Of a stretch of DNA of 64,000 nucleotides, positions 36,197 to 48,299 are shown piece after piece; within the stretch, counting starts at the first letter, position 1, and every line of letters begins with the position of its first letter. The notes beneath the pieces are model-generated. The model was not told the DNA's origin. It made no database searches and worked only from the letters and a program-made list of their open reading frames with translations. Location: NCBI GenBank assembly GCA_025890175.1, contig JANPYM010000004.1, positions 689,134 to 753,133 on the forward strand, written 5' to 3'. This DNA is from Ciborinia camelliae (Eukaryota; Ascomycota; Leotiomycetes; Helotiales; Sclerotiniaceae). Both the position numbers and the translations under genes were made by a program.

Positions 36197-39133
36197 ATTC
36201 TTAACCTCCTCGACATCTACTGATTGATATACATCTAATTTTGTTTGTTTATTATTTTGTTTTATTTGTCTTTTCGGCAGAATGGCACGCTTTCCTCTAC
36301 GATACGATCTTCACATTCGTACTCTCGTTCACCCATTACAGCAAATTGGGCCATCTTTTTTTGGGGACAGGAGTTTTTGGGATGGAATTACCGGTACAAT
36401 ACATACAATGACCGCTACGGAGGCTATCTATCTTGTTATTTACTTGTTTTTATTTGTTTTTCGCAAGGCGTTTAGGATCGATTTTGGGGGGGTGATACCT
36501 TTTCTTCTTACTGCTCTACTATCTCTGCCAGTACGCATTGCATGTATGCAATATCTCGTCACTGTTTATGTTGTTACGGTTGATCGACTGATCTTTTTGG
36601 ATGGATTATGGTGTTGGGGGAAGCAAAATCCTAGATGGAAGGCAATGTGTAATTTTTACTTAGGTTGGATTGGGTCCAGGTGACTTTGGAAGGGGGAAGG
36701 GGGAGATGAGATGAGATGATTGTGTTTAGCCATAGCATAGCAATGGAGTAGCAGTAGGAGTAGCATGACAATTGATCGTTCATTTGTCTACCATGAATTG
36801 AACACATTTCCATTTGCATTTCCCATTACAACTTTTGCACTCTCACGTCCTACCATGCATCACCCCCAAGGAGATACGGACCACAACTTCGGAAATCGGG
36901 TCGGCTTGGCTCACCACAGTCCTCGAGTACCATCACAAACACAACCCCCACACTGCACTGCGTATTCAACCAGATTTTATCTTTTCCCAAGGTACTCGGA
37001 GAATTTGTTTTCGTGCTGTGTTTTCGTGCGAGTCTATGCATGCTATACCACGGTTACAACATCATGGATTCCTATTCCTACACTGTAGTACAGTACTTCT
37101 TCCAAGTTCATGCATTCCTATAATAATAATATAACATGACCTTACACTACGCCACGCTACGCTGCACGAGTTTTCGGGGTGAGGTACCGGCAGTACCACC
37201 CCCAAACCCAACGCTTTTATATTTGCATCATGTGTCTTAGAGTACATATCGTGATACCACTGTGCTATGCTATACTATGTTGTGTGTAGTAGTATAAAGA
37301 CTACATACACTTCTAGTTTTACCTCGTCATCTTCATTTGGATCCCTAACTCGCCAATGACCATGATCCTCCATCCATCCATTATCGCGACCCGGGGGGGC
37401 TTCTCATCATACCTAGATACCCCTTTATATCAAATCCTCAAATCCTCTTTCCAAAAATCCTCATCATCGCCACCCCCCATTATCCATCACCCAAATGCCA
37501 AGCAGATTCGCCTTGACCAGTGTTACCCACTCCCCTCCCTTCTACCAAGAATCACAATCCATCGTCTCGAACCCCCAACCCTACACGTATAATTTCCTCT
37601 AGATTACCCACGGACAAACGCCGTGAACACGGGATTACTGTGAAAGTTATTCTTCCGCACAGAGCTAAAACCAAATCCCCCAAGGTAGAGAGAGGTATGT
37701 GTGCGATGGACAGACGATATAAGTGGACGAGATAAATATGTAATGAAATGAATGAAATATATTTCTGTGGCCATTCCTCATTCCTCCAATCACATATGAA
37801 TGCTGTTTTCGTGAACAATACTTTCGCTTGTTTCATGTATATTGATGGATTTCTCAAGCTGTGTCTTGCATTGTTGATATTGTGGGGAGTTATGCTTGCA
37901 TGCTTACCTTGCCTCTACGAAGTCCGTACCTATGGGACGTATGGACAGATGGAGAATGAAAACTCCCATTATTTTTTAAAAAGAAGCTTCAGAAATCGAT
38001 GTGACATCCCAAATAATCTCGCTAGGAGAATAAATTTCTTTCATTTCCACTGGCAGGCAGGTCCCTCTCTTTTTGGAGGGGGGGGGGGGGGGGGAATTTT
38101 TNNNNNNNNNNCCAAACTTTAATATGATGTGCATCTGCTGATTCTGCTCCTCAAATTATCGCAACGATTTGCTTTTTTGAGCTTGGCTTGAACATCGGAA
38201 GTTGGAACTACTGTATTAGAGTTGTTGAGGTCTTCTTCAGAATCTTCACCGACAGAGTGTACTGTATAATAATAATATATGTGAAGCGTGATTTTCCTTC
38301 AGGATTCAGGGGTGAAGACGAAATTAGATATCAAATACCTCACGGAGGAGAAAGTTTATTCTAGAAATGTCCCTCCGAGAGTGAAAGACTTAGCAAGTAA
38401 TCCCAGATTATTCGAGACTTTTCAGTCCTAAGTGTATTATTATTGGTCACCTGTTCGACAGACAGTTAATGCGGGTGATCGTATGGTATCATTGTATCAT
38501 TGTATGGGAGTGATATACCTATGTAATAATTGATATATTTTTGTGGTATAAATAACATTCGTACGTATCATGGATTCATCAAATGATCCATCCTTGTTGT
38601 CCGTCCTTGTTGTGCTTAACCTAAATGTGAATAATGTGAATCTGATGAATCTGAATCTGAATCTGAACTATAGTAAAGTTAAATAAATGACATTCGTCAT
38701 GTTCGTGCAGGTATCATTACCTACGTCTGTGTTTTGTTCTCTCTAAACGGTTGTCGATTGCGAAATTATTTAGAAGTTGTTAATTTGAGATGTGTCTGAG
38801 ATTGAAATTTGCCAGCGGCAGTGGCATCGGAAATCAGGGCCCGGTGCGGTAGTCGGTTCCGGGTGGATTTGACGCGGTCCAACAGGTTGCCGCGGTTATA
38901 TGTACACTTTTCTATACATTAAAAGTTGATGGATTCATTCAGAACAGATCAAACAATGAGATTATACAATTTGAACAGAATCAATTGAGGGTTTTATTGA
39001 AGATGAGAACAGATTTTTTTTTCCTTTTCGAACTTATGACTTTGCAAGGACAAAGAGAATAACAATTACATATGAAATGAAAACAAGAACCCCTAGCTAT
39101 CGCACTGTGTCAAATTTGATTCAAGCATATAAT
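36197..39133. other. Gene-free region with assembly gap
   Basis: ORFs here (36245-36683, 36765-37134, 37356-37592, 37748-38122) show no domain. CA/CT-rich segments near 37350-37560. The assembly gap is annotated separately. TGAATCTGAATCTGA tandem hexamers near 38640-38665. Confidence 0.5.
38078..38111. other. 17-G homopolymer followed by a 10-N assembly gap
   Basis: G run 38078-38094, then AATTTTT, then Ns at 38102-38111. The true sequence and length here are unknown; the run may have caused the break. Confidence 0.98.
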
Positions 39134-42100
39134 CTAAAAGGTTAAAGAGCTGGCTTCAGTCCAAGACTGCTTGATCTTAAGTCCATCTTTCTCGGTCAAT
39201 TTCATATACCGAATCATGTTCCCGTCATCAAGGAGCCCTATCAATCCGTCGATCATCTCCGAAGAGAAAGTCTCAAATCGAGTTGACGCATCACCCAATT
39301 TTGCCAGTACTGGAACTAACTTTTCCAGGTCCTGAACTGCACGATCCAGCCCAGGCTTGAGGCTGGTCAGCTTGGTGATCACCTCGCTAAGTTGTCCCAA
39401 CGGAAGGGTCTCAAGGATTGTGCGGATGCTGTATGAAGATTGGTTCAAACTCCATCCAGGAACCACACGCCGGTTCAGAGCGGCAGACAGTTGGATGCCG
39501 GCCTTTGTGGATACAAAAAGATTCGCAGACGCAAATGCTACAGCAATTATTTCCGCTACACGCTTGATGGTCTTGGTACGTTGCTTGCTGTTAAGCTTTT
39601 CAAGATCGAAATCAATCTCAGCCAGGTGCTTTTCAACGATACCACTGGCGGTCTTAGTAGCCTCCAGGCTGTCGTTGAACCGAGCAAATAGGACTGACCA
39701 TTGAGCCGCTGCCGACTTGGCTGCTTTCTGCAGCGGGGTGGCAGACTGGATACTGTATTCTACAAACTCCTCGAGAGTCATCCCCCCCTGGACAACTTCC
39801 TCCACTACAAATCTCTGTCGTGATCCCATCAGTTTCAATACCCGAGCGCCTTTTGTTCGAAGAGCAATGATTTCGGCGATTCCATTCCTCATTTCAGCCA
39901 GAACTTCTAGCACGTTTGATTCCTGTGAATAGCTAGCATCCCAATACCCCACAAGGCTTGAGATGGACGGTAGACACATCAGGTGATCGATCATGGTGAT
40001 AACACTCGTGAATTCACAGGGCTGTCCATTGATCCTCGGGATGATGGCCGGTGATAGAGAAAGTACATCAACCATGTGGCCATGGTCTGGCCCAGAGGTG
40101 ATAGCAGCGATATTGGTGATCCGGGACAACTGGAAGGCCCTAAGTATCTCCAGAACAGCGATTGTATCTTTCGCGATGACATCCCACTTGCGATCTAGTA
40201 GAGCTTTCATCTTAACAGGATCTATGGTGACCCACGTAATGATTCGTTGAAGACTTAGAGATATGTCTCCCAGAGAGAAGCTGACGTTCTCAACCATCTC
40301 CTGCCAGGTCAAGGAATCACCTTCAAAAATGGCACCACTTCCCTGTTTGGCTCGACGTGGAGCAATATTTTTGTTCGTGATTTCTGCTATTTTCAAAGCC
40401 AATCGCCACTGAGTCCCGGCTATCATGCTCATACGCCATGTATTCCCGTCATAAGGCCAATAAGGTGGTGGTGGTGGGGTGCTTCGTTGCCATCTTTCAA
40501 TTTCCTCATCCGCAGCCGCTCGCTCTTTTCTGATATCGTCCTCGAATACTCCGATCTCCCGTTCAAGTTCTTGCTGGTAATCCCGCGCAATATGATTGAT
40601 ATCTACAAAGCCATTATTGGCATAAGTTGCGTGCGTCCGCGCCATAGCACAGAGGTCAAGAGCCTCTGATATAAGCGGGTCGTCAACTTGAAATATCTCC
40701 TGGTCACCCTCATACTTGTCCAGCAATTCCTGGATCTTCTGGCAGATTTCCGAGATAGTTTGTAGACAATTAATTGTGGTCGATGCAGCGCCCCTTGTTT
40801 TGTCTATCAGCTGATCGTACTTATCGCTACCTGCCCTGGTGACCCATTGAGGGAGGGTGAACATGCCACTATGGACAAGCAGCGAGTGTACATCGTACCA
40901 CCCCTCCGACTGGATACGTTCACGTCGTCTCGCCATACTTGTTAACATAGAAATAACTTTGGCGGTGTGCATTCCGTGGCGATATCCAGGGAAGTTTCGA
41001 CCAGCCTGAAGCTGAATGGCTTTTTTAACTTCCTGGTTGTGAAGAAAATCGAACTCGGCTGCGCTGATTGTGAGCAATGACATTGAATCAGAGCATTGTA
41101 GATCAGCGTAAGACATCGACGCTGTCACTAGATTGGTGGGGATGGGAATTCCCTGCTTAAGGAGCACCTCAAGATATATGTTTGTCCCACTGAGCATTTT
41201 TCTAATAGCTTCAAGAGCAGCCATAATCTCCGCCGGGCTTGAAAATCTCTTATTGCCGATTTTTTTCAAAATAGTGTCATTGAATGCCTCAACTCGCAGG
41301 GCAGTAGAATTTAGCAAGCCCCAAAACCCAGTCATATCTTTGTACATCTCGTCGAGGTTGTTGAAATTCGTTACAATCGAATTTAGCTCTTCGATGGCTT
41401 GTTCAGTAACCCGGATCTGAGATTCGGTATCAGCTATGGCTTTGGCTAGTTCCGTAATCTTGGCCCTAAGAGCTACGGCAGCAGAGATTCCAGCAAAAAA
41501 AAGAGCTCCTGCTAATTTCAGGATTGTAGGATTAGCGCCGAAATACATCCCGATGATAGCAAGAGCTAGTCCTGGAGACACTCAGTTAGCATACGGTCGT
41601 TCATATCACGAAGAAACAAGGAACATGACTCGTACCGAATAGAGCCCCCGCCACTGCTCCCCAAAATGCAGCCTTGAGCTTGGACATCTCCTCGTTCTGG
41701 GCCTCTAGCGTTCGCTTCAATCCCACCAGCTTATCCTCCAATACAGTCAATTGAGAATTCAGATCTTTCTTCACCAGACTCAACTGCTGAGACATGGCAG
41801 CGACGTCTACTTCAGAATCGCCGAGGGTTTCTGATAGTGCGTCTGACCAGATGATCGCCTGATCAAGTTCCACCCAGGCCGCCTCGAGTGCTTTTTCCTG
41901 CTTTTCTTCATCGCCCCTGTACCGAGATCCGGGAGTCAGCAATTGCCTTTCGAGAAAATATGTTGGAGGAAGATGATGAATTAAAATTATATTGGAACTA
42001 AAAGGGTATATTTGAGATAGGGGAAAAGTAAAGTTTGAGATTGGGGTACATAATTTGGCACAAAAGCAGTATGAAATTTTGAGCTGATTACGAACCTTGC

Positions 42101-43674
42101 ATCGGCCCACTCTTTCTGCATCTCCAGGACAAACTCCATATGAAATTCGTAGCTTTCAGCGCAGGCTCCAACAATGTTTATTGGGCCCATAACTGCCTGT
42201 TGTGCGGTGATATATCGCGACTTGAGAGCCTTAGTCAAGGCATTAAGATCTAGCATCACACCCGGTGAGGCAGGACCGAGTCGAGAGACCCCATCCCGAT
42301 GCAGGATTTTCTTCCATTGTATGGTTGGCTCCGTTGATCCTTGGGGAGGGTTTCCGACCTCTCGTCGATAAACATAATTGTCCTCCTGTGTGACTACAAG
42401 TCCTAGGTCGGTTGCAGTAAAATCCGTGACCTTGGGGATAGTGAGAGAGTCTGAACGGCTGTATTTAAGTTGCTCAAAGTCAACTGTAAGATTCCAGATA
42501 GAGTTCGCCTCGTCTAGTGCAATCACCTTCTCATCCCAAAACGCGATCCGCGTCCATTTGGGGGCATTTCCTTCTCCATTGTATGATAACGTGTCCCATG
42601 TGTTTGAGGGATAGATACTATCTTCGTGGAGCACCTCAATGGTCCCATCATTTTTGAGAATTAGCAGGTCGAATCTCACCGTTTCACCTCCAGTTTCTAA
42701 CGTTGCGAATGGAATCACATTTAGAAGATTAGTTGCTGGGAGCACATTGTCACCGATCTTGGTCCAATTGTCGACATACATCTTGGACCAATCATTGTTT
42801 GCCTCCTTCAGAATGGGATCACCTTGAGCTCGATGAGTCTTTTGCCACACGGCAAGGCCAATCGACACGTACAAGTTGCCCTTGTAGGGGAAGAAATGAA
42901 CTTGACTAGGATCACTAACGGACAATCCGTCTGGAAGCAATCCAAAGGGTTTCCAGGCCTGGCCGATCCCATTCTTTTTAGTTCCATCCGCCTGGACCGA
43001 GAGATACATTATCTGATTGCTGTCTTTAAGTCCGAGCACAGGCACCGTATTGAGGACGGCTGAATGGTTATCGAGGTATGGCTTACTCTATTTAATTCAG
43101 ATTCAATTTCCAACCATTCTACAATTCAAAGGAAACGAGGAGTCAACCCCGGAATGAAAAACATACCAAGACTTCATCGAAATTGTCCATGATGGGGCCG
43201 ATGTCAGTAGCCATTTTATCCAAATCCTTTGCTTGAGCGCCAAATCCCTCGTAATCATCAGCTGAGATGGCCTTAAGAAAGTCTTCTGCATCTGGAGGGA
43301 GCTCCTCGACCACTGAGACCTTATTCGAGCCGAGACTTTTCGACAATACATCACACTTTCTCGTCTTCTTTCGACGAGCAGGACGATTATTAGTGGCACG
43401 AAGCTTGAAGATAGCACTTTGAACAAAGGAAATGGCGTTATCCAGGGCGGAAACAGCCTGAATGTGATATTGTGTCAATAGATGCTTGTCAAAAAAGTAC
43501 TTCTGCAAAAGATAGGGAAGGAAGGGTCCATAAGTTACTGACCATTTTCCGGGCTGCTTCACTCTCCTCTGCCTCCTTCTCATTCTGAACCCTGTTATCT
43601 GAACGCTGCAACTCGGCGTGGATGCGTGAATGGATCCCATCCACGGCGTAGATGGCGTCTCCGAGGCCCTCCAT
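39134..43674 (-). CDS. Large helical protein with pore-forming-toxin-like layout
   Basis: Not assigned to a family with certainty. A five-exon model (43674-43543, 43502-43167, 43087-42096, 41916-41636, 41571-39134) keeps one frame through four introns and predicts 1392 aa. Visible order: a charged helical N-terminus without signal peptide (1-156); a beta-rich part (about 157-430) with repeated W and aromatic strands, possibly a propeller; a coiled coil (about 490-565); a hydrophobic hairpin of two segments (about 568-620, rich in Gly and Ala); then more than 700 mostly helical residues with a five-proline break near 945. Long helices framing one hydrophobic hairpin recall alpha pore-forming toxins (ClyA/HBL/XaxA type), but this is a layout argument only. 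A dynamin-like or other membrane-remodelling protein is an alternative. The exon 3 acceptor could also be AAG six bases downstream. Confidence 0.7.
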
Positions 43675-45540
43675 GTTAAATTGGATATCGAATCTGATGG
43701 GATAGGCACCGATAGATTCAACTCAATTTTGCTTGAAATTGTTTTTATTGTCTTAAGATATAAATGTTTTTTTTGTAGACCTAAAAGAAGTTTGCTCAAA
43801 TGAGAGAAAGTTGATGGCTGATGATCAGATTACGTTCAGGATTGATGGGCTGTCTCTAGGTTAATATATGTACGTCTCCCTATCATGAGTTATATGTTTG
43901 ATCTGACTGTGTAAATAATTCCCTCCTATTTCTCGTCCTGTTCCTTTTCCATCCTTTCACTGATCCTCGGCAAGATACTAAAATTTTACTCACCAAATGA
44001 CCTGTTCAAGGTTATTCTGTGTTCAATCACTGCATCAATCGAGCTGAAATATGCATCAATCCAACTGAAACATGCTTTCTTTGACAAACGGATGTGTTGG
44101 CTTTCCATCCTGCACATACTATGTACTAGGTAGCCGTGAGATGTCCTTCTATTAGCTGCGAGCAACATCGCAAAGAGCAAAAATAGCTCTTCTAGAGATA
44201 CTTGAAAACTGAATCCATCGCATGCATTCTCGTACGGTTTGTTACATACAATGTATTGTTGATATTATTATTGTGTATCGAGCTAGTGTATGTAGAACTA
44301 CTTTATATCAACACAATGTATACATTGTATACATGTAGGGACAAAACCAGGCGTTATACAGGGCTGGCCGTTTGTTCACAGCTGAAGATATGCAGCTAAC
44401 CATTCATTGTATCACGAAATTTCTGTTGATTTAACTTGAACATGGTTGTTCAATGTTTTGTTCATCCTTAATTGAGTGTCTGCTGATGGGAAATTATGTT
44501 ACCTGCTATTCAGTTATCGAATCAATTGGACTTAATAATCTGGGGTATACAAGGAGTAGGACACATCAGGGCCATACAATAATTGGATGCTTGATTATCT
44601 TGATGCACCAATGCACGCATTTTGGGTATCATCAAGATTGTCATGTAACAAAAACTCTGCATTACATCTTGAGCTACCTACTTTTACCTCCCGCTTGAGA
44701 TTTTTTCCTCACTTTATATTCCGAGTAAATATTTACTCAAATCTACTCCATCGTTCTCATAAACTATTTCTTTGTATGCCTGTCACCCAGTTCTCGCTCA
44801 TCCAGAGATTAAGTCACCCGGGTGGCCAAATATCAAACCCAATCCACATCTGTATACATTGGCCATCTGGTTGTAAATATGTTGGGTAACTTGCACTCGG
44901 AAAACCACTGTGACAATTCACAGACCTATAACTTTACCCATGTTCGGTCACCTGTCATTAATGAAGACACAAAACCAAACTTACGACTATGACGAGAGCT
45001 TAGAGTCATCTTGACCCTCTACCCCCTGAACCATCACTCAAACGATCCATTTAGCGACCCTATGGAAAATAGGAAAAGTCAAGCGAATGTTCTAAAACCA
45101 AATATTATATATACTGTACCGGTATATGCTATAGTAACAACAGCTTGCACTTGATTGGAAAACTTGAACGTTAGGTATGTTATTCAATTCCGTAGGATGC
45201 TGAAGCGTTTCTAGGAAGGGACATGCAACTTGCAAGGCATTTAAGAAATTCTTATCGTGATAAAATGGTTCCAGGGGGAATTAAATGGGGCACGGTTATG
45301 TTGTGTGGGTACCAAAACCCGAGAAGAAAAAATGAACCACCCGCGAAACTGCCTACAGATTTGATAGGAACGCAAGTACATATCAACTATCCCGCCCAGC
45401 TTCACCCAAAGTCTTCCTATTATTGGGAAGATAAGTCTCCCTCCCGGGCCCCGCGACGAGAGAAGTCTCCCAGGCTCCCTCCAAAAAAAAAATACTAAAA
45501 AAATATTTGAACATGAGATTCAAGGAATTCTCTTACTGAA
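43675..45540. other. Intergenic
   Basis: Promoter side of the large helical gene. It contains one copy of the 57-bp miniature element. Small ORFs (43986-44180, 44453-44889, 45223-45498) look random. Confidence 0.5.
44257..44313. mobile_element. 57-bp miniature element, copy 1, with 8-bp target duplication
   Basis: The ends TGTTGATAT and ATATCAACA are perfect 9-bp inverted repeats. CAATGTAT flanks both sides (44249-44256 and 44314-44321). The core (TGTGTATCGAGCTAGTGTAT) recurs in the copy at 51239. An 8-bp duplication suggests hAT-type mobilisation. Confidence 0.75.
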
Positions 45541-45626
45541 CTCTCTGACGGGGAGTCGAACCCCGGTCTCCCGCGCATTGCCGTATGAATGACAAGCGGA
45601 AATCATGACCGTTAGACCATCAAAGA
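45541..45626 (-). tRNA. tRNA-Asp (GTC) with 14-nt intron
   Basis: A 7-bp acceptor stem (TCTTTGA with TCAGAGA, one G-T wobble), a D-arm ending GGTCATGA, the anticodon in CTTGTCA, a T-arm CGGGG/CCCCG with loop TTCGACT, and discriminator G. Between A37 and the 3' half of the anticodon stem lies a 14-nt insert (about 45574-45587), the canonical position for nuclear tRNA introns. Removing it leaves a 72-nt tRNA closely resembling fungal tRNA-Asp. Confidence 0.92.
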
Positions 45627-46319
45627 TGTTTGTTGATTTTGTTGAAGGGTCCCGCGCTATTTGAATATCTATCTTTCAATGTGGAGCGAATGTGCGAGAC
45701 ACTAGGCCAAAAGGCTCATAATCTTCCCAGATAAAGGGTGGTCAAAGCGTAAAACAGAAGTTGTAGCTGTTATCATCATGGGTTCGAACTGACTGTCCTC
45801 CGTAAACCATCAGAATAGACAAGTAGACTTCGAAGAGTAGCTAGCAGGTAAATTCTGATCGTCCACAACTTTCGCTATTGTGACAATATTTTAAGTCCTG
45901 AAGCTTTGCACGGAAGTCGAATATTGAATAGGTGATTGAAGCATAGCATTTGCCTGCTGAAGTTCCAAAAACACTGAAGATAATAATCAACGTCGGCGCA
46001 CCACTTAGTGATACATAGGTATTATGATGATGGGGAATTATTGTTGGATGAGATACCTACCCTACCTACCTACTTACCTACCTAGAACAGGTTCCCCGCG
46101 TCTACACATTATACGAGCTAGAGATTACGCTAACAGGTATTTGGACTAGGTAGGTAGGTAGGTAGTTCAATCGAGCCTTATCGTGGCCTCAGGCTGTATC
46201 AAGAAAATTTCGCTAAACGAGTATCCCACACAGATTTTTGCAGAAAATTAAGTTCGCAGTCCATCAACAACTTTTCGACAACCAACGACAACCACGACAC
46301 AGGTCATCAATTCGTCGAG
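45627..46319. promoter_or_regulatory. RPL4 upstream region with TAGG/CCTA blocks
   Basis: About 690 bases upstream of the ribosomal protein gene. Two opposed tetranucleotide blocks, CCTACC repeats at 46058-46085 and TAGG repeats at 46148-46166, could form a hairpin about 60 bases apart. The following 150 bases are leader-like (CAACAA-rich). No known ribosomal-protein promoter motif was identified. Confidence 0.35.
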
Positions 46320-47720
46320 ATGGCTTCCCGTCCTACTGTTTCCGTTTTGTCTGCCGATGGCAAGGCCACCGGCACGACCATCCCTCTCCCAAAGGTACGA
46401 ATACCTCGATGTTTGCCAAAAAAAATCAAAATCAACATGATGGAATATGGCTGTGTAATATTTGGAGGGTTGAAACTGACGACAATTGAATAGGTCTTCA
46501 CCTCCCCAATCAGACCTGATATCGTTCAGACCGTCCACACTGGAATGGCCAAGAACAAGCGTCAACCATACGCCGTGAGCGAGAAGGCTGGTCACCAAAC
46601 CTCTGCTGAGTCCTGGGGTACCGGTTAGTGCAAAGCTTTTTTTTACAATATTGGGACTGGTAGATAAACCAGTTTGGGAGTTGCGCGCAAAAATTCTAGG
46701 AACAGAATTTTCACGAGGGGAAGGATATGAGCTAATTCGACATCTACACAGGTCGTGCTGTTGCCCGTATTCCTCGTGTCTCTGGTGGCGGAACTCACCG
46801 TGCTGGTCAAGCTGCTTTCGGTAACATGTGCAGATCTGGACGTATGTTCGCTCCTACAAAGGTCTGGAGAAAGTGGCACCAAAAGATCAACCTTGGACAA
46901 AAGTGAGAATTTACCCCTCAAAAATTTCTGAACTTTTTGACTAACCTTCTACAGGCGATTCGCAACCGTTTCTGCCCTTGCTGCCTCCGGTGTCCCAGCT
47001 CTCCTCTTCGCCCGTGGTCACCAAATCTCCGAAGTTGCTGAAGTTCCTCTCGTTATCAACTCTGAAGTTTTCGAGGGTGCCAAGATTGCTCGCACTTCTG
47101 CTGCTGTTGGTCTCCTCAAGACTGTCGGTGCTTTGGCCGATGTCGAGAAGGTCAAGGGATCCCGAAAGCTCCGTGCCGGTAAGGGTAAGCTCAGAGGCCG
47201 TCGTCACAGACAGAGACGTGGACCTCTCGTTGTCTATGATGGAAAGGCCGATGGCAAGGAACTTGTCCGTGGTTTCCGTAACCTCCCAGGTGTTGAGACC
47301 TGTGATGTTTTCTCCTTGAACTTGTTGCAATTGGCACCAGGTGGACATCTCGGACGTTTCATCATTTGGACCTCATCTGCCTTCAAGGCCCTTGACGTGA
47401 TCTATGGTACAACCACCGCTCCATCTGCCCTCAAGAAAGACTTCCTCCTCCCATCCAACGTTGTCTCCCAAGCCGATATTGGACGTCTCATCAACTCTAC
47501 CGAATTGCAATCAGTTATCCGTGCTGCTAGAGGATCCGCACACACCAAGCGTGCCGGTGTTCAAAAGAAGAACCCATTGCTCAACAAGCAAGTTCTCTTG
47601 AGATTGAACCCATACGCTGCCGGATACTCAAAAGAGAAGATCGGTACTAAGGGATTGGATGCTGGCAAGCCTGAGCGTATTAACAAGACTCAATACGCAC
47701 AGGTCTTGAAGGAGGATTAA
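46320..47720 (+). CDS. RPL4: 60S ribosomal protein L4 (uL4)
   Basis: A core protein of the large ribosomal subunit whose extended loop lines the peptide exit tunnel. Four exons (46320-46394, 46494-46623, 46752-46902, 46955-47720) give about 373 aa, the usual fungal length. Family hallmarks: the start [55 protein letters not shown] across the exon junctions, the basic tunnel loop around [20 protein letters not shown], then [13 protein letters not shown] and the eukaryote-specific C-terminal extension ending LKED. Codon choice is strongly biased to C-ending codons, as expected of a highly expressed gene. Introns crowded in the first third fit fungal ribosomal-protein genes. Confidence 0.98.
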
Positions 47721-48299
47721 GTGGTTGTGGTTGTTTCTGTTTTCAAATATTCAATGAGGGATGGGACATTGTAGGCGCTTATGATAGCTTGATGGCTTCA
47801 AGCGGAGGTCTTCATAAGTAATGACAAATATTACGAATGCCTAAATTCAAAAAATGATACCTTTATCTCTATTGCCTCACATTTCTCTTGCGACATCTGT
47901 AATAACTTCTGTCAGTCCCCTGTATTCAACCTCCTGTCAACAGGCGCATGAAGCAACTGCTATTCTATGTTTCCTTCTCTCCCCCTTCATCTTCCTTCTC
48001 TTCCTTCTCCCCACTACTTCGAACCAAGACGGCCTATCATGTTTCGCTCGACAAGAGCCATCAAACCAACAAAATACCTTTTTCTTCCCCAAAACCTCTA
48101 CCCCCCCTAAAACAAAACACTCTAGCGTCGTCCTATACATCCTCTCACCCTTGCTCTCAGAATCTCCCCCCCTTCTTCATTCCCTCCAAAAATTCTTCCT
48201 CCCTATCAATCCTCTCCCTTCCCTCAAATAAATCCGCATACCGTGGCATGAACCTTCAACTACCTGTTTTTTATTAATAATGGAGTATCATTCCTAGAT
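47721..48299. other. RPL4 3' flank, no gene seen
   Basis: CT-rich low-complexity DNA (47960-48230) produces overlapping Ser/Pro-rich ORFs in three frames, judged artefacts. Confidence 0.55.

Noticed and set aside
43143..43799. 218-codon minus ORF as the N-terminus of the large helical protein
   Set aside because: Upstream of 43502 it reads through the predicted intron (GTCAGT...GCAG); the frame starting at 43674 splices in cleanly instead.
45223..45498. 91-codon Pro/Lys-rich ORF near the tRNA
   Set aside because: No homology recognised and no leader; ends in a poly-A stretch.
45775..45800. GGGTTCGAACTG resembling a tRNA T-loop
   Set aside because: Flanking bases do not form a T-stem or acceptor stem.
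47854..48277. Overlapping Ser/Pro/Leu-rich ORFs after RPL4
   Set aside because: CT-rich low-complexity DNA open in three frames.
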